Positions 10,867-23,379 are shown, counted from the stretch's first letter. The stretch is 64,000 nucleotides of DNA from Rutstroemia sp. NJR-2017a BVV2 (GCA_002946415.1 NJPS01000058.1:1-64000), one strand, 5' to 3'. Made by a program: numbers and translations. The notes: generated from the letters alone by a model not told the origin.

Positions 10867-12008
10867 TCACTCCACCTCCTCCCTCACTCCCCCTCCGCCA
10901 TTCCCATCCTTACTCACACTACTCGGCCTCCCCCCCTCCCCACTCGTACAATCCCCTCTCACCGTCACCCTCTCCGTAACCGTAACCGTAAACGGCACCG
11001 GATCCACCACTAACGTCACAACATCCGTCTGCGTAACCGTATGTACATCACTCGTACAAGTAGCATCCACGACTTTTGTCGACTCACAGGGTTCTGTAAC
11101 AGTAATGCGCGAAGGATGCAGCGGATTGATGACGCGTGTTAGGATTGAGTAATATGTCATTGCAGGATCAAATCGTGTCGTAGTTATTGTAGTGGCGGCT
11201 TGTGTTATTATGGACGGTTTGCATATTTCCGAGCGGGTGATGATTTTCGTGGAGGGTTTGCATGAAGAGGGAAGGCGGCTTGCAACTGGACAGGTAGATT
11301 TGATGCTGCGGATTAAGACAGATGTTGAGGTTATCGTCCGGACAGATGTTGAGGTTATCGTCCGGACAGATGCAGACGGACACGATGAACCCGTCATCAT
11401 AATCGAGTACCTGGTAACAGTAGAGGTACCACCAGCAGCAACCGTTTTCGTCACGGTCTTTTCCGGGGGATAACTAAGGTTGCTGGTTTTTGAAGGACAT
11501 TTTGTGGTGAATGGTATACGCCCGGCGTAGCATGAGCAGACGGATGCAATGGAGGCTTGGGCACGGATCGGAGGGATGTTGGGTGTACAGGCTATGGCTG
11601 GGTTGTCGCGGGGGAATTTCTCAGGGATGCGACGGTCGGGCGAGGAGGTGAAGTGCGAGCAGAAGGAGGAGATGTATGTGGGGTCGGTGGACCATTTGTG
11701 GGCGAATGCACGTTGACAGGGGTTTGCTAGATAGGAGGTTAGCGAGGGAAAAGGGATGGGGTGGGGTGAGAGCATAAAGGGACGAAATAGTGCGAGGTTG
11801 AAGGGGAAGAAATTAGGAACCGGAGAGGGAGGTTGGAATAAGGGATCATACTTCCGCAGCTTATGGTAACGGGTAATGTTGTGCAAGTTGGTTTTATTGG
11901 GATCGGGGGAAATGGACGAATTTTGTCCTCGTGATCATCGCTGACTTCCGCGACTGCTAGAGAAAGCAAGATGCTAAACAAAAGAATGAGTTTCGATAAC
12001 TTGGCCAT
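10867..12008 (-). CDS. secreted Cys/Thr/Val-rich protein, copy A
   Basis: Two exons, 11852-12008 and 10867-11726, with a 125-nt intron (GTATGA...CTAG); phases fit and give 338 aa. The start at 12008 yields a clear signal peptide (hydrophobic core LILLFSILLSLAVA). The N-terminal third of the mature chain has spaced cysteines, including ISCGTNPCQRAF across the splice junction and a VCSCYAG motif. The C-terminal two thirds are repetitive Thr/Val/Ser sequence (TVT, TITSTS, TVTVTERVTV) typical of extended, O-glycosylated fungal wall or secreted proteins. A 24-bp perfect tandem repeat (11317-11340, 11341-11364) encodes a duplicated VRTITSTS. No GPI-type hydrophobic tail is present. The family is unrecognised and a CFEM domain was not convincing. 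Confidence 0.7.
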
Positions 12009-12874
12009 GGTAGTGTAGAATATCCTATAAGATCAAAGTTTTTCATCTTGATGGAGGAGGGCATGGTTTTTGAAATATACAATAATTTTCTACAGTAAGG
12101 GAGCGAAAAGAAGCATATTTCCAAGAATGCCATGGTCAGAAACGGTTATCGAAGTCTCAGTGTGAAGATCATGGTACGACGTAATCCACATTTCTGTAGA
12201 AGGTCAGCATGTGCATTTGTAGGGCTGAACATTCCTCCTCATTAGCCTTGGCGGGCAAACCTCCATACTCATCCAGGAAACCATTTCGTCAACAGTTTCA
12301 GTTTGTGAGTTCGCGTGCCCAGGAATTCGCGAAATAATGTCTCGCGACAAACAAGGTGCTGAAAGCTTCCACCGTCAACCCTATGGCGCAAATACCCCGC
12401 CCAAGTGAACTCACTCTGCATTCCACGAATCTCGATTTCTCGGTGTCCTATCGTAAATCAAACCATCGTGCTCAAAATCAGAATTCTATCTTGTGCCTAA
12501 GAAAGTCCCGTCAGCAAGTAGCACTACCGAACTTAGACCATCCCTCTTTCCCGTGGGCTTCACCCACCATCTCATCTTACCCTAAAACCAATTTCACAAA
12601 TGCCAAATATACCACCTCACTAGAAAATCACAATTGAGGAGTGAAATTAGTTTATTCCATGTAAATCCAAACATCCCATCAGATACCATACAAGGTTGCC
12701 TGTCTGCCTTTCTAAGTAGTCATACAAAGCACATCCAGCTGTTTTTTGCTTCGCCCCACTCCGAAACGCCAGTCCTATGCATATGTGTCGACAGCTCGCA
12801 TACGCAAATCTTACATTCCCCGCCTACCCCTCTTTCCCGGTCTTTCCTTCCTCTCCTTCCCTCCCCTCCCAGAT
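12009..12874. other. upstream region of the secreted gene and TIM22 3' flank, copy A
   Basis: 866 bp between the start of the secreted-protein gene and the TIM22 stop. A 93-codon and a 96-codon open frame occur on the plus strand (12356-12637, 12634-12924), but neither has a recognisable domain and the second overlaps TIM22 antisense. I see no supportable gene. Confidence 0.5.
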
Positions 12875-13724
12875 CTAATCCACATCCCCCGGCCTCCTCA
12901 TATACCAATCCACCGCCGCACTAAACGCCGCGAACCCCGCACACCCTACAGCCGCCGCCTGCGGACCCGCCGGCGCCGCAAGCACACCCCCCGTAATACA
13001 CCCCGCCAGCACGCCATTTGTCAGATCGTTTTTTGCTCTATAGCCCTCAATGCAGCATTCCGTGCCTGCGAAGATCGCTCCCACCTTGCCGAAATTCTTC
13101 GCTGAGGAAAAAGAGCGCGAGCCCATGTCTTTGAGTCCGCGGCGGAGTTGCTCGCGCATAGGGAGGGCGGTTATTTCGGCGGCTGTGGAGCTGGTGTGCA
13201 TAGGGGTGTCGTATTGCATCTAGAGGAAGGAGGTTAGATGCGGTTGGAAAGGTAAGGCGTAGGAGGGAAAGGAGATAGAAGAGGGAGGGAGGGATGAGGA
13301 TACGGGAAGAGAAAGAGGAAACTTACAGATGCCATGAACAGACCAAATGCACCACCAAGAGCGAAACCCATAACACCCGAAACAGCAGTCTTTCCGGGAC
13401 AAGACTCCATTAACATTTGCATCTATTTCGCAGATTGATTAGCATATCTCCTTCATTTCAATCGAAATCGTAGCCCAGTCTCAGAACCTATCCGAAAGCC
13501 AATCCCAATTTCACCCATTTAAATCCCTAGCAATACCCAAAGCTTCATGTCCCATCTCCCTCCGTCATCCCAATCCCCTCCCTCTCCAGAATCCACGTCC
13601 CCAGATGGACCCAGACCCATACCTGAACTGAAATCGAAAAATAACCTACACTCTTAACCGCCGCCGCCGTCTGCGGATCGACTTCCTGCGCTCCCGCGCC
13701 CTGATTAAACATCGGTCCGTTCAT
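12875..13724 (-). CDS. tim22: mitochondrial import inner-membrane translocase TIM22, copy A
   Basis: Channel subunit of the carrier translocase that inserts metabolite carriers into the mitochondrial inner membrane. Three exons: 13650-13724 (25 codons from [14 protein letters not shown]), 13327-13422 (32 codons) and 12875-13219; both introns are phase 0 (GTAGGT...ATAG and GTAAGT...CTAG). The product is 171 aa, as usual for fungi. Diagnostic features are [20 protein letters not shown] (the conserved Cys and first glycine-rich TM), ASMQYDTPM across the second junction, [19 protein letters not shown] (Tim17/22/23 signature) and [13 protein letters not shown]. GxxxG-type TM segments are spread over the chain. 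Confidence 0.93.
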
Positions 13725-14657
13725 CGTGGCTCTGTTTCCTTTTTTATATCCCTTTCCTTACAAGATACGGCTATAAAATTTCCCCCAGAAAGAAGAAGAA
13801 GAAGTTGAACAAATGATGTGGTGGTTGTCGATAGTAAGATGTGGGATTGATTAATTGATTCGCTTTGTGTTGCTTTGATAAGAAATTTTTGGTGAGGCTG
13901 GGATTTAGCCTTGAGGTGTGGGGGGCACGGGTGGTGGTGGGTTTGTGGTGGGGGAGATAGCCTCGTGAGTTTTACTGACTAGGAGATTTTGGGAAAGCTA
14001 CATTCGTACTGTCTCTACTTTGAGATACTTTTAATTCCAAGGCATTTTGTATCCCAAAAACCCAGAAATACTACATAATCAATTAGGTACCTAAACGACT
14101 TTCGATTCCAGAGCAAAGTTGCTCATGATTGCGAAGTTTTATACGGGATGTTATTAATCCAACCCAGCCTGATCCTTCACGATACTTCTACGAAGTACTG
14201 TAGCTGTAGTTCCATCAAGCCAAGGGCTTCTTCACCTCCTTGTTACCCTTTCATTACTTCTAGCATCTACACATCTCTTCAAGCCCCAACTCGACCTGAC
14301 GTCTACCATTATACACGATTTCCAACCCAAGTTTATGCAGCTCCAGCTCCCATCTGTTCCGAACACTATGACTAGAACTTGGACTATCCAGCTGTCCATT
14401 TCATTTCTAGCTTCCCAGCTATTCCGCTCCAAATTCCAAACCAAGACGGATGATATCGTCTAGTCCTTCCCTAACGCCATTACTCCAGTCCAGTAATATC
14501 TATTCCATCTACCATTATTCGCAGTCCATGGCCATCGTAGCTTCGTCGAACAGAAACTACTTTCCCATACTCCTTCTTCGATGCAAGTAAATCTCTTCTC
14601 GTGCATGTCTGAGATGGCTAACATGCATACTGCTCCCCTCCCACAACCTATACATGC
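13725..14657. other. TIM22 upstream / glucanase downstream region, copy A
   Basis: 933 bp without a supportable gene. It includes a run of GAAGAAGAAGAAG near 13790 just upstream of TIM22, a G/T-rich patch near 13915-13960 and AT-rich spacer. The short frames here look random. Confidence 0.5.
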
Positions 14658-16117
14658 TCACGAAGCTTGATAGATCTGAAATTCACCAAACTCCCAGTAA
14701 GAGTTTGTGAAAGCTGTTGCATTGTTCGCAACATAATCGTTGCAAGTTCCGGGGCCTGAATTCACCATTATTAGTCTTCACTTCGCAATCAAGGAAACCC
14801 TTTCCTCTTTCTCTTTCGCGCTTCACCCCTGTCTTCCCCTCTTCTCCTTTTCATGCAAAAATAGAAGTCAAACTCACAATTCTCATCATAAACCCCCGTC
14901 GCACCCGCCCAACTTCCACACAGATCGATGTTAACAATAATACTCTGATTCCTGAAGTGGTTCCCAATGTCACAATCGGTGCTGGGGAAATCCGCAGTTG
15001 CTTCACTCCAAGTAGAAGGATCCGGCGACCCCGACGAAATATCAGATGGGATATCATCACGTCCAAATTGCCACATTCGGATCCCCGCACTTCGCAACTC
15101 CATCGCCATAATTCCACCACCATTTGAGTTGAAATCCGATCCGAAAGAACCGCTCGATCCATAGACACCACAACCCGCATTGCTGTTCGTGGAGTTTAGA
15201 CAGGATGATTGGATGGATTTCCCGGTTTCTTTGCGTTTGACGGACATGCTGCAGCCGGAGGTGGTGTGAAGAGTCATTTGGTTTTTGGTTGAGCCTACAA
15301 CATTGACGGCTTCCATAATGTCGATCTCCCCGTTGGTGGGCCAGTTATTGGGATCACTGAGCCAAAGTGCTGGCCATGTTGCACAACCCGTTGGTGTATG
15401 TTTAACATCGAAGATGAAAAGACCATCGGCGTATTGTTTTTTGGATTCGATACGGACGGAGAATCGACCGGTGGATGCGTTAGGGGTACTATCTGCTGTG
15501 ACGGATGTGTCGACTTTTACTACAGCAGAACTGTTCGTAGCGTAGGTGAGGTTGTAATGAGAAGCATACTCAGAACTAACATAATGGACGAATCCAGAAG
15601 AAGGATCGTAGGTATTGAAGTAATCGAAGTTATCGAAGAAAGTAGTTCCAGCATCTAAAAACGATGTTAGTGCATGACAAGAGGCATCAGAGAAACCATG
15701 TCGACCCTCGAGGTGATTCGGAGCAATGCGAGGAGATCAAGAGCAACTTTGCTTCGCTCACATCGCATCACATCATGTGGACTCCTCCCCTCCCAACAAT
15801 CTAAGTTATCTACCCTAAAGCCTTCTTCAGACCAAACAAGAAGAAATTCCAAACTCACAACTATCCTTCAACGAATAACTCAACTGCGAGTAGTTCGGAT
15901 AGGCATTCTTCTTCGAAACTTCTACCCCGATAACCACGGCCAAGATAATAATAACCACAACCAAACCACCACCAACGAGTAACATCTTCTTCTTGCTCCA
16001 AGCCCTGATATCCCACCACCGATGCGACAACGTCCCAGGGTCATCCAACTCATACTTCGGAGGCGGGATCCCGTATTTGTTCGGCGACATCTGGATATTT
16101 TCTGTTGTACCCCTCAT
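14658..16117 (-). CDS. membrane-anchored GH16 beta-glucanase, copy A
   Basis: Three exons: 15859-16117, 14878-15654 and 14658-14755; introns GTGAGT...TTTAG (204 nt) and GTGAGT...TTCAG (122 nt), both phase 1. The product is 377 aa. The N-terminal tail (1-44) is cytosolic-like, then one TM segment at about 45-66 (MLLVGGGLVVVIIILAVVIG) with Lys residues before it, so a type II membrane protein with an extracellular catalytic domain. The GH16 active-site motif is GEIDIMEAVN, with E196, D198 and E201 as the catalytic triad. Flanking family motifs are DSYAGTTFFDNFDYF, created by splicing, and GSDFNSNGGGIMAMEL. The C-terminus (CPGTCNDYV... ending YWEFGEFQIYQAS) is also created by splicing. Likely endo-1,3(4)-beta-glucanase; the exact substrate is not determinable. 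Confidence 0.9.
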
Positions 16118-16282
16118 ATTTGCCGCTGTATATGGTTGGTGTTATACAATCTTCAGTATCCAATTCTCTCTCCAAGTGGTATCCGATTCGGTCCAAATAG
16201 TAAGTAAGAGGGAATCAAAGTACTACCTTTATCCCAACAGTACTCCTTCTTTCTTTCCTTCGCTCCCAATATCTTCGGTACC

Positions 16283-16781
16283 TTATTTGCGATCCGGATT
16301 TCCAATTCTAATACACGCAAAGTTTTCGATCGGAAACAATAAATGTATGTAACCTTGATGTGATAGAATACGAATCCAAAATGGGCAAACTCTCGTATTT
16401 ACCTTGTCTCGCCTTATCAGAGATGCAGATAAACCAACGAACGTCCAACGAACATGCAACGCAAGTCCAATCAAACAGATACCGGATAAAAAGACGATAA
16501 ACAGGCTGAGCCAGTGGAGAAAATCTGGGTCGGTCACTCCACTTCGTACCGGCAGGAGGTGTTGTAATCAAGGCTCAGGTACTGTACTCGTATCTATTTG
16601 TGGTCGGTATCGGCGTAGAGACAAGAATTAGTGGCCATCCTGTTGGGTTGGATACATGCATGCACGCAAGCTGACAAGGGAACTGCTTGAATGACGCGGA
16701 AGTAAAGCGACTAGGCCACTCGTAATCAAGACGGGAAAGAAGGTAGCTCCTAGCTTCGTCTTTAATCGCAGTGGATACCAT
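16283..16781 (-). other. possible small membrane-protein gene, unresolved, copy A
   Basis: On the minus strand, a 69-codon frame begins MVSTAIKDEARSYLL at 16781. A second frame (16537-16283) carries a good hydrophobic segment (LFIVFLSGICLIGLALHV) and ends in a strong donor, AGACAAG|GTAAATACG, near 16402. Together they suggest a spliced gene encoding a short membrane protein. I could not find a phase-consistent junction between the parts, and no family is recognised. Confidence 0.22.
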
Positions 16782-18516
16782 CTTCGATCAAGTTCAAAAT
16801 ATCAAGAAGGAATACATACTCGTTCCTACTTTTTTCGTACAACATCAGCACGAAACAAATCAACCCTACGCCCAAACCACAGTTGTCGCAACAGCCCCAC
16901 CAGCCCTGTGAGGTCTACCAACAAGAAGACAACAAGAAGACCCAGACCCAGACCCAGACCCAGAACCCTACAGTGGATGTGTATGTGTATGACGGTACAC
17001 CCACTCCGTTCGTGGATTCGAAGTACCGACGTCCATCCACCGCAGATCTTTCGTTTCATCTGCGTTTAGTTCGTGCGCCAGTTACTCGAGTACTTATCGT
17101 TGATTGTTAAGCTTATGAGCTTGAGCTTGTGAAAACGCTAGAACATCAGGTTACGTTGAAGTTGCCCAAAGCTTCTTTTAGAACTAACCACTTGCCCGGT
17201 TACGTGCTGTACAAATGGCTCTTCAAACAAACATCACCAACCACGACTCTCGACTTATCCATAATGTCCGGTTCCAATCTCCTATCCGTCTTGGCGGACC
17301 CTCCAGCCTTATATATGCCATCTCATCTCTCCCTTCTCTCATGTCCAAGCCTCCACACCTCACCAGCACCAGCCCCAACCCCACCAATCTAGCCCCACTA
17401 TCAACGCAAAAGTCGTCGTACCCTAGAACCATGAGGTAAACAAATACTGTATGTCACCGCCGCGCGTCACGAAAATTCTTCTCATTTACATCACTGTCTT
17501 TCATCAATCTAGAACGACTGCAGCTATCATTGTCCTAGTCTGCTTTTATGTTACTACACCTCATCAATGTCCCACAATCGCTACACGCACCACAAGTGCT
17601 TGTACCGACTAGTTTGGATCACAATGACCTCTCCGAGAGAGTTCCAAACCTACAGCAATATCTACAACCTTACTTGAGTGCAACTAGAACGATTATAGCA
17701 CTTTGAAGCAAGTTTATAAGGCTAGGTATAGATTGTATATGAGCGGCGAGCCGAATACATCAGTCCGTGCACGTATGCTAGGATAGGCATCATTTGGGTC
17801 ACTGATACTGAGTCCTGACTGCCATCACAATGCATAGGTACCGGTTGTAAGCAGTAGGTTCGGGATTAACAGATGAAAGTGAACTGTGCCTGCCTCTAGC
17901 CGAACCACAGCTCTAATCCGCACATATCTCAAGGACAAGAAAGGGGGAGAATGCGTTAAACAAGCCCTTTCCAACCAGGAATAGCTAACTCAGGTAACCT
18001 TAAGAAATCCAGACCAGTTGTATTTGCGACAGATGAATATCCCTCCCAGTCATTGATATACAACAAGCTGCAAATCTATTGACCACAATAGGTCATCGAT
18101 AGGCCACTTTTGACCTACTTGACTGCCTGCCTACAACACGACCGCCTGCCTCTCAAGACAAGCAATCCAACAACCCATTCCCGCAGCGCTTTCTAGGTAA
18201 AAAACGACCCTAGCCGGTTATCGAGCGTGAATCGCCAGTACACTACTTCATACTATCAACATGTAGCGCCTATATCCCAGCAACCATTACACCCCACGAG
18301 GAAAACCCCATCCCTTACTCTCTTGCCCTCTAAACAAAGGTTAAATGGTAGTGCCAGTGAGTCTTTCCGCCAAAAGTTTAACCTTTTTCCAAGGGGAAAA
18401 GGGAGTATCTAGGTCTCATGCTCGCAAATTAGCGGGCAGCTTTACACGTCATTATGAAATTGGTGTCACACCAGACATCGAGGAGCTTGTATAAATATTG
18501 TAAATCAACACTTTCT
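16782..18516. other. apparently non-coding right end of unit A
   Basis: About 1.7 kb with only short frames. Contents seen: a CCAGAC hexamer microsatellite near 16936-16963, a C/T-rich patch 17260-17400, and an inverted repeat AAAGGTTAAA (18336-18345) / TTTAACCTTT (18377-18386) flanking a 31-bp loop. No supportable gene was found. The region ends at the duplication breakpoint. Confidence 0.5.
18336..18386. repeat. 10-bp perfect inverted repeat with 31-bp spacer, copy A
   Basis: AAAGGTTAAA at 18336-18345 and its exact reverse complement TTTAACCTTT at 18377-18386, about 130 bp before the right breakpoint of unit A. Function unknown; it could be a remnant of a small element or chance. Confidence 0.5.
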
Positions 18517-18538
18517 CCCCCAACTGACCCCCCCCCCC
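18517..18538. other. junction between the two duplicated units
   Basis: After the last base shared with unit B (18516), 11 bp CCCCCAACTGA follow, then an 11-C run and the unit start TCCCAGGCCACC. The filler is not the sequence that follows unit B (GATATC...). Its C-run resembles the end of the poly-C tract preceding unit A. It is either a true tandem-duplication join with filler bases or a chimeric assembly join. Confidence 0.85.
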
Positions 18539-19100
18539 TCCCAGGCCACCCGCTGCGTTAACTGCACATCCTGGCAAGACGGACGCGAAGATCGAATTTC
18601 GCAGTAAAGGAACTACAGCAATTCCGTCTCACTCATCACGGTATTCTGGAAATCTTACTATATAGAGGGCAGAGAGGATCTAGGCGGAGAAGTAAATTGA
18701 GAGATATGATGTGTTGTAGATTTGGTATGATATGGCTGGGGATATTTGATTTGGTATTTTTGTTCATTGAGGCTGGCTAGGTTAGATGGTGATGAGGATG
18801 GGGAGTTTTGTGTGAAGGTTTTTCTCCTTTGGTGAAGATATTTATAAATTGTGGCGTGGAATGCACATATATATAGATTCGAATTCCTGTAAAATCTCAC
18901 CCATCAATCATGATGAACATCCGAAATATCTTGTAATATTTCCCTCGCAGTACAAATACATTCGTTTTCTATCTACCTATCCATTCATTCACCCCCTGCA
19001 TATCCATCAATCCACCTATCATCAAACCATCAAGCAGATCTGACATCCATCTGACATCAAAATTTCCATACGTCCCACTCTTCCTACCCTCCATTCCCAT

Positions 19101-22020
19101 CTACAACTCATCACCCACCCTCCGCTCTTCAAACACCACCTCCCAATCCTCCCCAACCACCACCCCCGGTTTCCTCACCACAGCCCAAGCCGCTTTCTTC
19201 CCCTCCGCCGCATGCCACTCAAAGTCCGCATCCCCCTTCCCAACCCTCACACTCCTCCATCCCTGCCACTCCTTCGGCGCCCCCACAATAATAATCTTCT
19301 CCACGCCCACCTTCTTCATACTCTTCACATATTTATCCGTCAACTTGCCCTTCGTACCCAGGTTTTTACTTGATAATTTATTATCCGCAAAATCGAAGGC
19401 CCGGTGGATATATGCGCCAGCTTGATAATCGAATGTTTCGCCATCATCAACATATAGTTCACCTTGGGCTTTCCCTTGCTTGTCGAGTGCGATGACGAGA
19501 GTATAGGGGTCATATTTCATGAGGCCGCTGCTTCTTCTTGGTCGGTCTTTGCGGGGGATGATGTGGCCACCTTGCATGAGGAGGGGGATTTTCTCAAGTG
19601 GTGCGGCGACGGTTGTCTTGCCTTTGCCGGTGTGGATGGAGTAGTCGAAGTAATCGTAGTAAAGCTCGCTGTCGGGAAGATAGATGTCGACGCTCTCAGC
19701 ACCTTCAGTAACGACAGGTTTAGCAAGAAGACCGGTACCACCGATGAAGAATTGGTCATCGAGCGCGAAACCGGCCTCGTCTGAGGGATAGACGAAGTAA
19801 TGTGGTCGAATTATAGGCGTTCCGTCGGTGCTTGCCTCGTGGAAAGCAGTGTACCAGGCTGGGAGAAGCGCATATCGGAGACGGAGAGCTTGGGTAATGA
19901 TTCCAGTGTATGGTTCTCCTGCAAGATAGGGTTCACGTCTTCTCGTATCGATGTGTGCATGACCACGGAAGAATGGATAGAATGCTCCTGCTTGGTACCA
20001 TCTTGTGAGAAGGTCCTTTTCTGGGTTACCAAAGAATCCACCAACGTCAGCACCAGCGAATGGGAAGCCGGAGATACCATTGTTGAGGATCATAGGGAAT
20101 GCAGCGGCCAAATGATCCCAATCGGCTTGGTTATCACCAGTCCACATAGCTCCAAAACGTTGACTTCCAGAATAGAAAGAACGAGTAAGAATGAATGGTC
20201 GACGGACCTCACCCTTTTTACGCTCAACCATAGCTTGGTAAGTAGCATTGTGGAAAGTCATACCGTTCAGATTGTGAACATCACGATGCTCCCAATTCTG
20301 GTGGTGAAGATTGTCCTTTGGCATAGTAGTCTCGGGACCATTGAAAACAGAAGGTTCATTCATGTCATTCCAGATGAACAAATTCGAAGTCTTCCAGACG
20401 TCCTTAGTAAAGAGTGTCTTCCACCAAGTAATTGCTGCAGGGTTGAATGCATCAATCCAGTGAGATGACCCTGGCCAACACCAACCCTCGTAGATGTTTC
20501 CATCTTTGTTATTCACAGCCAACTGCTTGCTCTTCATTTCACTGACCACATCATAGTTGTCTTCGTTCTTGATATGAGGGTCAATAATAGCCACGAGCTT
20601 TCGGTCAGACTTGTCCAGGTGTGCCAGCATATCAGCAGGGTCAGCAAATGTATGAGGATCCCATGTGAAGTATTTCTTTCCATCAGTATACTCAATATCA
20701 AGCCAGATTACATCGTAAGGAATTTGGAACTTGTCCATCTTGCGATCAACGTCCTTGACATCCTCCGCAGAGACGTAGTTCCATCGACATTGATGGTAAG
20801 CGATAGAGAATTCCTGGGGAAGTTGAGTGTAACCGGTAAGCTCACCATATGCCTTGGTAACATCTTTCGGTGTTGGTCCAAGGAAGACGAAGACATCAAG
20901 TAGACCGCTCTCAGAGAACCAATGAGTCTTAGTATCCTTCTTCTCCTTGATGAGATCGATCCAAGTCTCAGCTGCATTCAACCAGAATACGCCAACAGTA
21001 GATGCTGCACGGTGTGCTTGCATAAAAGGAATGGCTCCGTAAAGAGTCATCGGACTATCCATGATGTATTCGAAGACATCCGCATTGTACAACCGGTAAG
21101 GTTCTTGGTAGTTTCCATCCCCACCTCTGGTTTGTTTTAGAGACAAAGGTCCTGCATGCTCTGGAATACCAAAGACATGCTCATATCCTGGAAATGTGAT
21201 ATCGAGAGCAACACTTTCCGGTCCTCGAGGTTTGGAATCAGTGTTACCACCAAAGGATTCATCCCACCAGGTGTCTTCACCTTCGGCAGGTTGAATTTCC
21301 TGAACTTCTTCTTCTCCTTCTTTCTTCTCCGGTTGTTCAATCTTTTGTCTCCAGTGTTCCATATTCATCAATCCTCGATCGTTGAATTTGATTTGCGTGG
21401 TATCGTCCCTCTTGAAGTCAATTCCAAATGGTGAGTATGTGACCACAGCTTCGAACTCTCCATTCGGGCCATATTTGACGGTTGTGAAATCCTTCTCTCT
21501 TTTCTCCTCTGCAGTCTTGCTCAGATCCAGTCCTCCCACAAGTACCAAGTTGGCCGCCTCGTTATATCGCTCCTTTCTAGCTTTACTATCGTGTCTTAAC
21601 TCGATTTCGCCCTTGTGGCGCTTCTCTTCATCTATTGTAACTCTCGCAGATCCAGATTCGAGGAAAGAAATGGTAATCGGTAGCCTGACCGTCTCGCCAT
21701 CTGCATTGATCGATTTTAGAATACTTCCTTCGAGCTGACCGTTCTTCCAGCTTAACGAGTCTGGGGCTATTCGGTATGGGATTTCCCACGACTTTCCAGC
21801 AGCTGTGGCTTTATCGGCATATGCTCGATTTCGTTTGCAGAATCCAGATTGATCGCAGGTTTTGAAATTTTCATGTTTGACAGCCCCTGTATGAAGAACT
21901 TAGTGGAATTCTTGGAAGGGTTGATAAATAATTACCAGCAGGCGTCAACAAGCTGCCAAATGTTGACAGTAGAACCAAATATCCTGTCCATTGTGAGGAC
22001 AGGTTTAATGGTGAACGCAT
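19101..22020 (-). CDS. glucosidase II catalytic alpha subunit (GH31), copy B
   Basis: Identical in translation to the copy at 850-3769: exons 21936-22020 and 19101-21886, 956 aa, with the same signal peptide, WNDMNEPS nucleophile motif and 49-nt intron. Its divergent promoter with NDK is also duplicated, so both copies would be expected to be expressed if the duplication is real. Confidence 0.94.
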
Positions 22021-22414
22021 CGTTGGAAAGACATGCAAATTATCGTAATTGCATGAATTGGGTGAAATGAGAAGTATCTCAAGTGTATTGTGAGATCCGC
22101 GAAGCAATAATTGCTGTACAACAAGACAACCAAAAACCCACGGTGCGTTGTGAGTGTTCTGAATGGTTACATGTGTTTAAAGCTGTCCTATTCGCAGCCG
22201 CCCAATGAAGGTCCAAGCAACTTGAACCCCCCTTGTTCTCTCATTGGCGGTGAAAGGAGCTTGGACTGTGGGATGATTCAGGTCGTGCATAAATCATGCA
22301 TAACTACCAATTATGCACGCACAAGAAAACCCCTCAGCCAGCCCCCCACCAAGCACTTGAGAATTAGTTACCCCACCGAGCCCACCAAAAACAACACAGA
22401 AAGATTTAAATACT
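22021..22414. promoter_or_regulatory. shared divergent promoter, copy B
   Basis: Same sequence as 3770-4163, with opposed CCAAT boxes at 22202-22206 (+) and 22243-22247 (-). Full duplication of the intergenic region means neither gene copy lost its control region. Confidence 0.45.
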
Positions 22415-22522
22415 ATGAGTGAACAACCTTCCATCTACAAACACGTCAATCCTAAAACCCAAGCCCTTTTACGAGCATCTGCCAAACACAGAGAAGAATC
22501 AGTAAAAGCCAATACCGACAAC

Positions 22523-23379
22523 ATGTCTAACGAACAAACGTAAGTTCCATCCTCGTTCCCCCTCTGGTCTCTCGTCTGAAGGGCTGGATTTGTCTGGATT
22601 CAATATACCCCACGACTCATTAGCGGTCAATACTAATTGAGATCTCGAATAGCTTCATTGCCATCAAGCCAGATGGTGTCCAGGTATGCAACCGAGATAT
22701 ATAACGGAAACAGAATCAACTTACTGATTATCATCAGCGAGGACTCATTGGCCCAATCATCACCCGATTCGAATCCCGTGGGTATGTTAAAAAGGAACCC
22801 CTTTTTCTGGTTCGAAAACTGACAAGTTCCTAGCTACAAGCTTGCTGCCATCAAGTTGGTCACCCCAGGAAAGGAGCACCTCGAGAAGCACTGTATGTCT
22901 CCCGATCATCTACATTCTAAGCTTAAACTAACATAACCTGCAGACGAGGATCTCTCCGACAAGCCATTCTTCGCTGGACTTGTCAACTGTACGTTTACTA
23001 CATCCACAATCTCCAGTGTCTACAACTCATTTCTAACAATTCACAGACATGAACAGCGGACCAATCTGCGCCATGGTTTGGGAAGGACGTGACGCCGTCA
23101 AGACCGGCCGAAGTACGTAACTCTTTTACCCCCTCTCCCACTCCTTTCTCCACGAATATCATCTAACATGTCTTTCAATCAGCCCTTCTCGGTGCCACCA
23201 ACCCTCTCGCCTCTGCCCCAGGTACCATCCGTGGTGACTACGCCATTGATGTCGGACGTAACGTCTGCCACGGTTCCGACAGCGTCGAGAACGCCAAGAA
23301 GGAGATTGCTCTCTGGTTCAAGGAGGGTGAGGTCCTTTCATGGAAGTCTGCTCAACACGACTGGGTCTACGAGAAGTAG
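22523..23379 (+). CDS. ndk1: nucleoside diphosphate kinase, copy B
   Basis: Same seven-exon, 152-aa gene as at 4272-5128: exons 22523-22539, 22653-22683, 22738-22781, 22834-22892, 22944-22988, 23047-23112, 23183-23379. The catalytic-His motif [10 protein letters not shown] and every splice site are intact. The alternative in-frame upstream ATG is at 22415. Confidence 0.94.

Larger units (their letters stand above)
277..18516. repeat. 18.24-kb tandem duplication, unit A
   Basis: First copy of a block that recurs at +18,251 bp. All long open frames from 407 to 18412 reappear at exactly that offset with the same translations, and the non-coding stretches I compared (edges, promoters, MITE, repeats) also match. 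The left edge is a C-run followed by TCCCAGGCCACC; the right edge is ACTTTCT at 18510-18516, after which the copies diverge. I saw no substitution or indel between copies beyond the length of the C-run. It contains nine supportable genes, several of them usually single-copy and essential (TIM22, glucosidase II alpha, NDK). Confidence 0.95.

Noticed and set aside
12356..12924. Two overlapping plus-strand frames of 93 and 96 codons
   Set aside because: No domain, no signal peptide and low-complexity composition; the second overlaps TIM22 antisense.
14717..15180. Several 60-136-codon frames on both strands
   Set aside because: All are shadows of the GH16 exons, whose frame carries the catalytic motif and consistent splice junctions.
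16826..17110. Gln/Thr-rich 75-codon frame and its antisense partner
   Set aside because: The composition comes from the CCAGAC microsatellite; there is no domain and no splice support.
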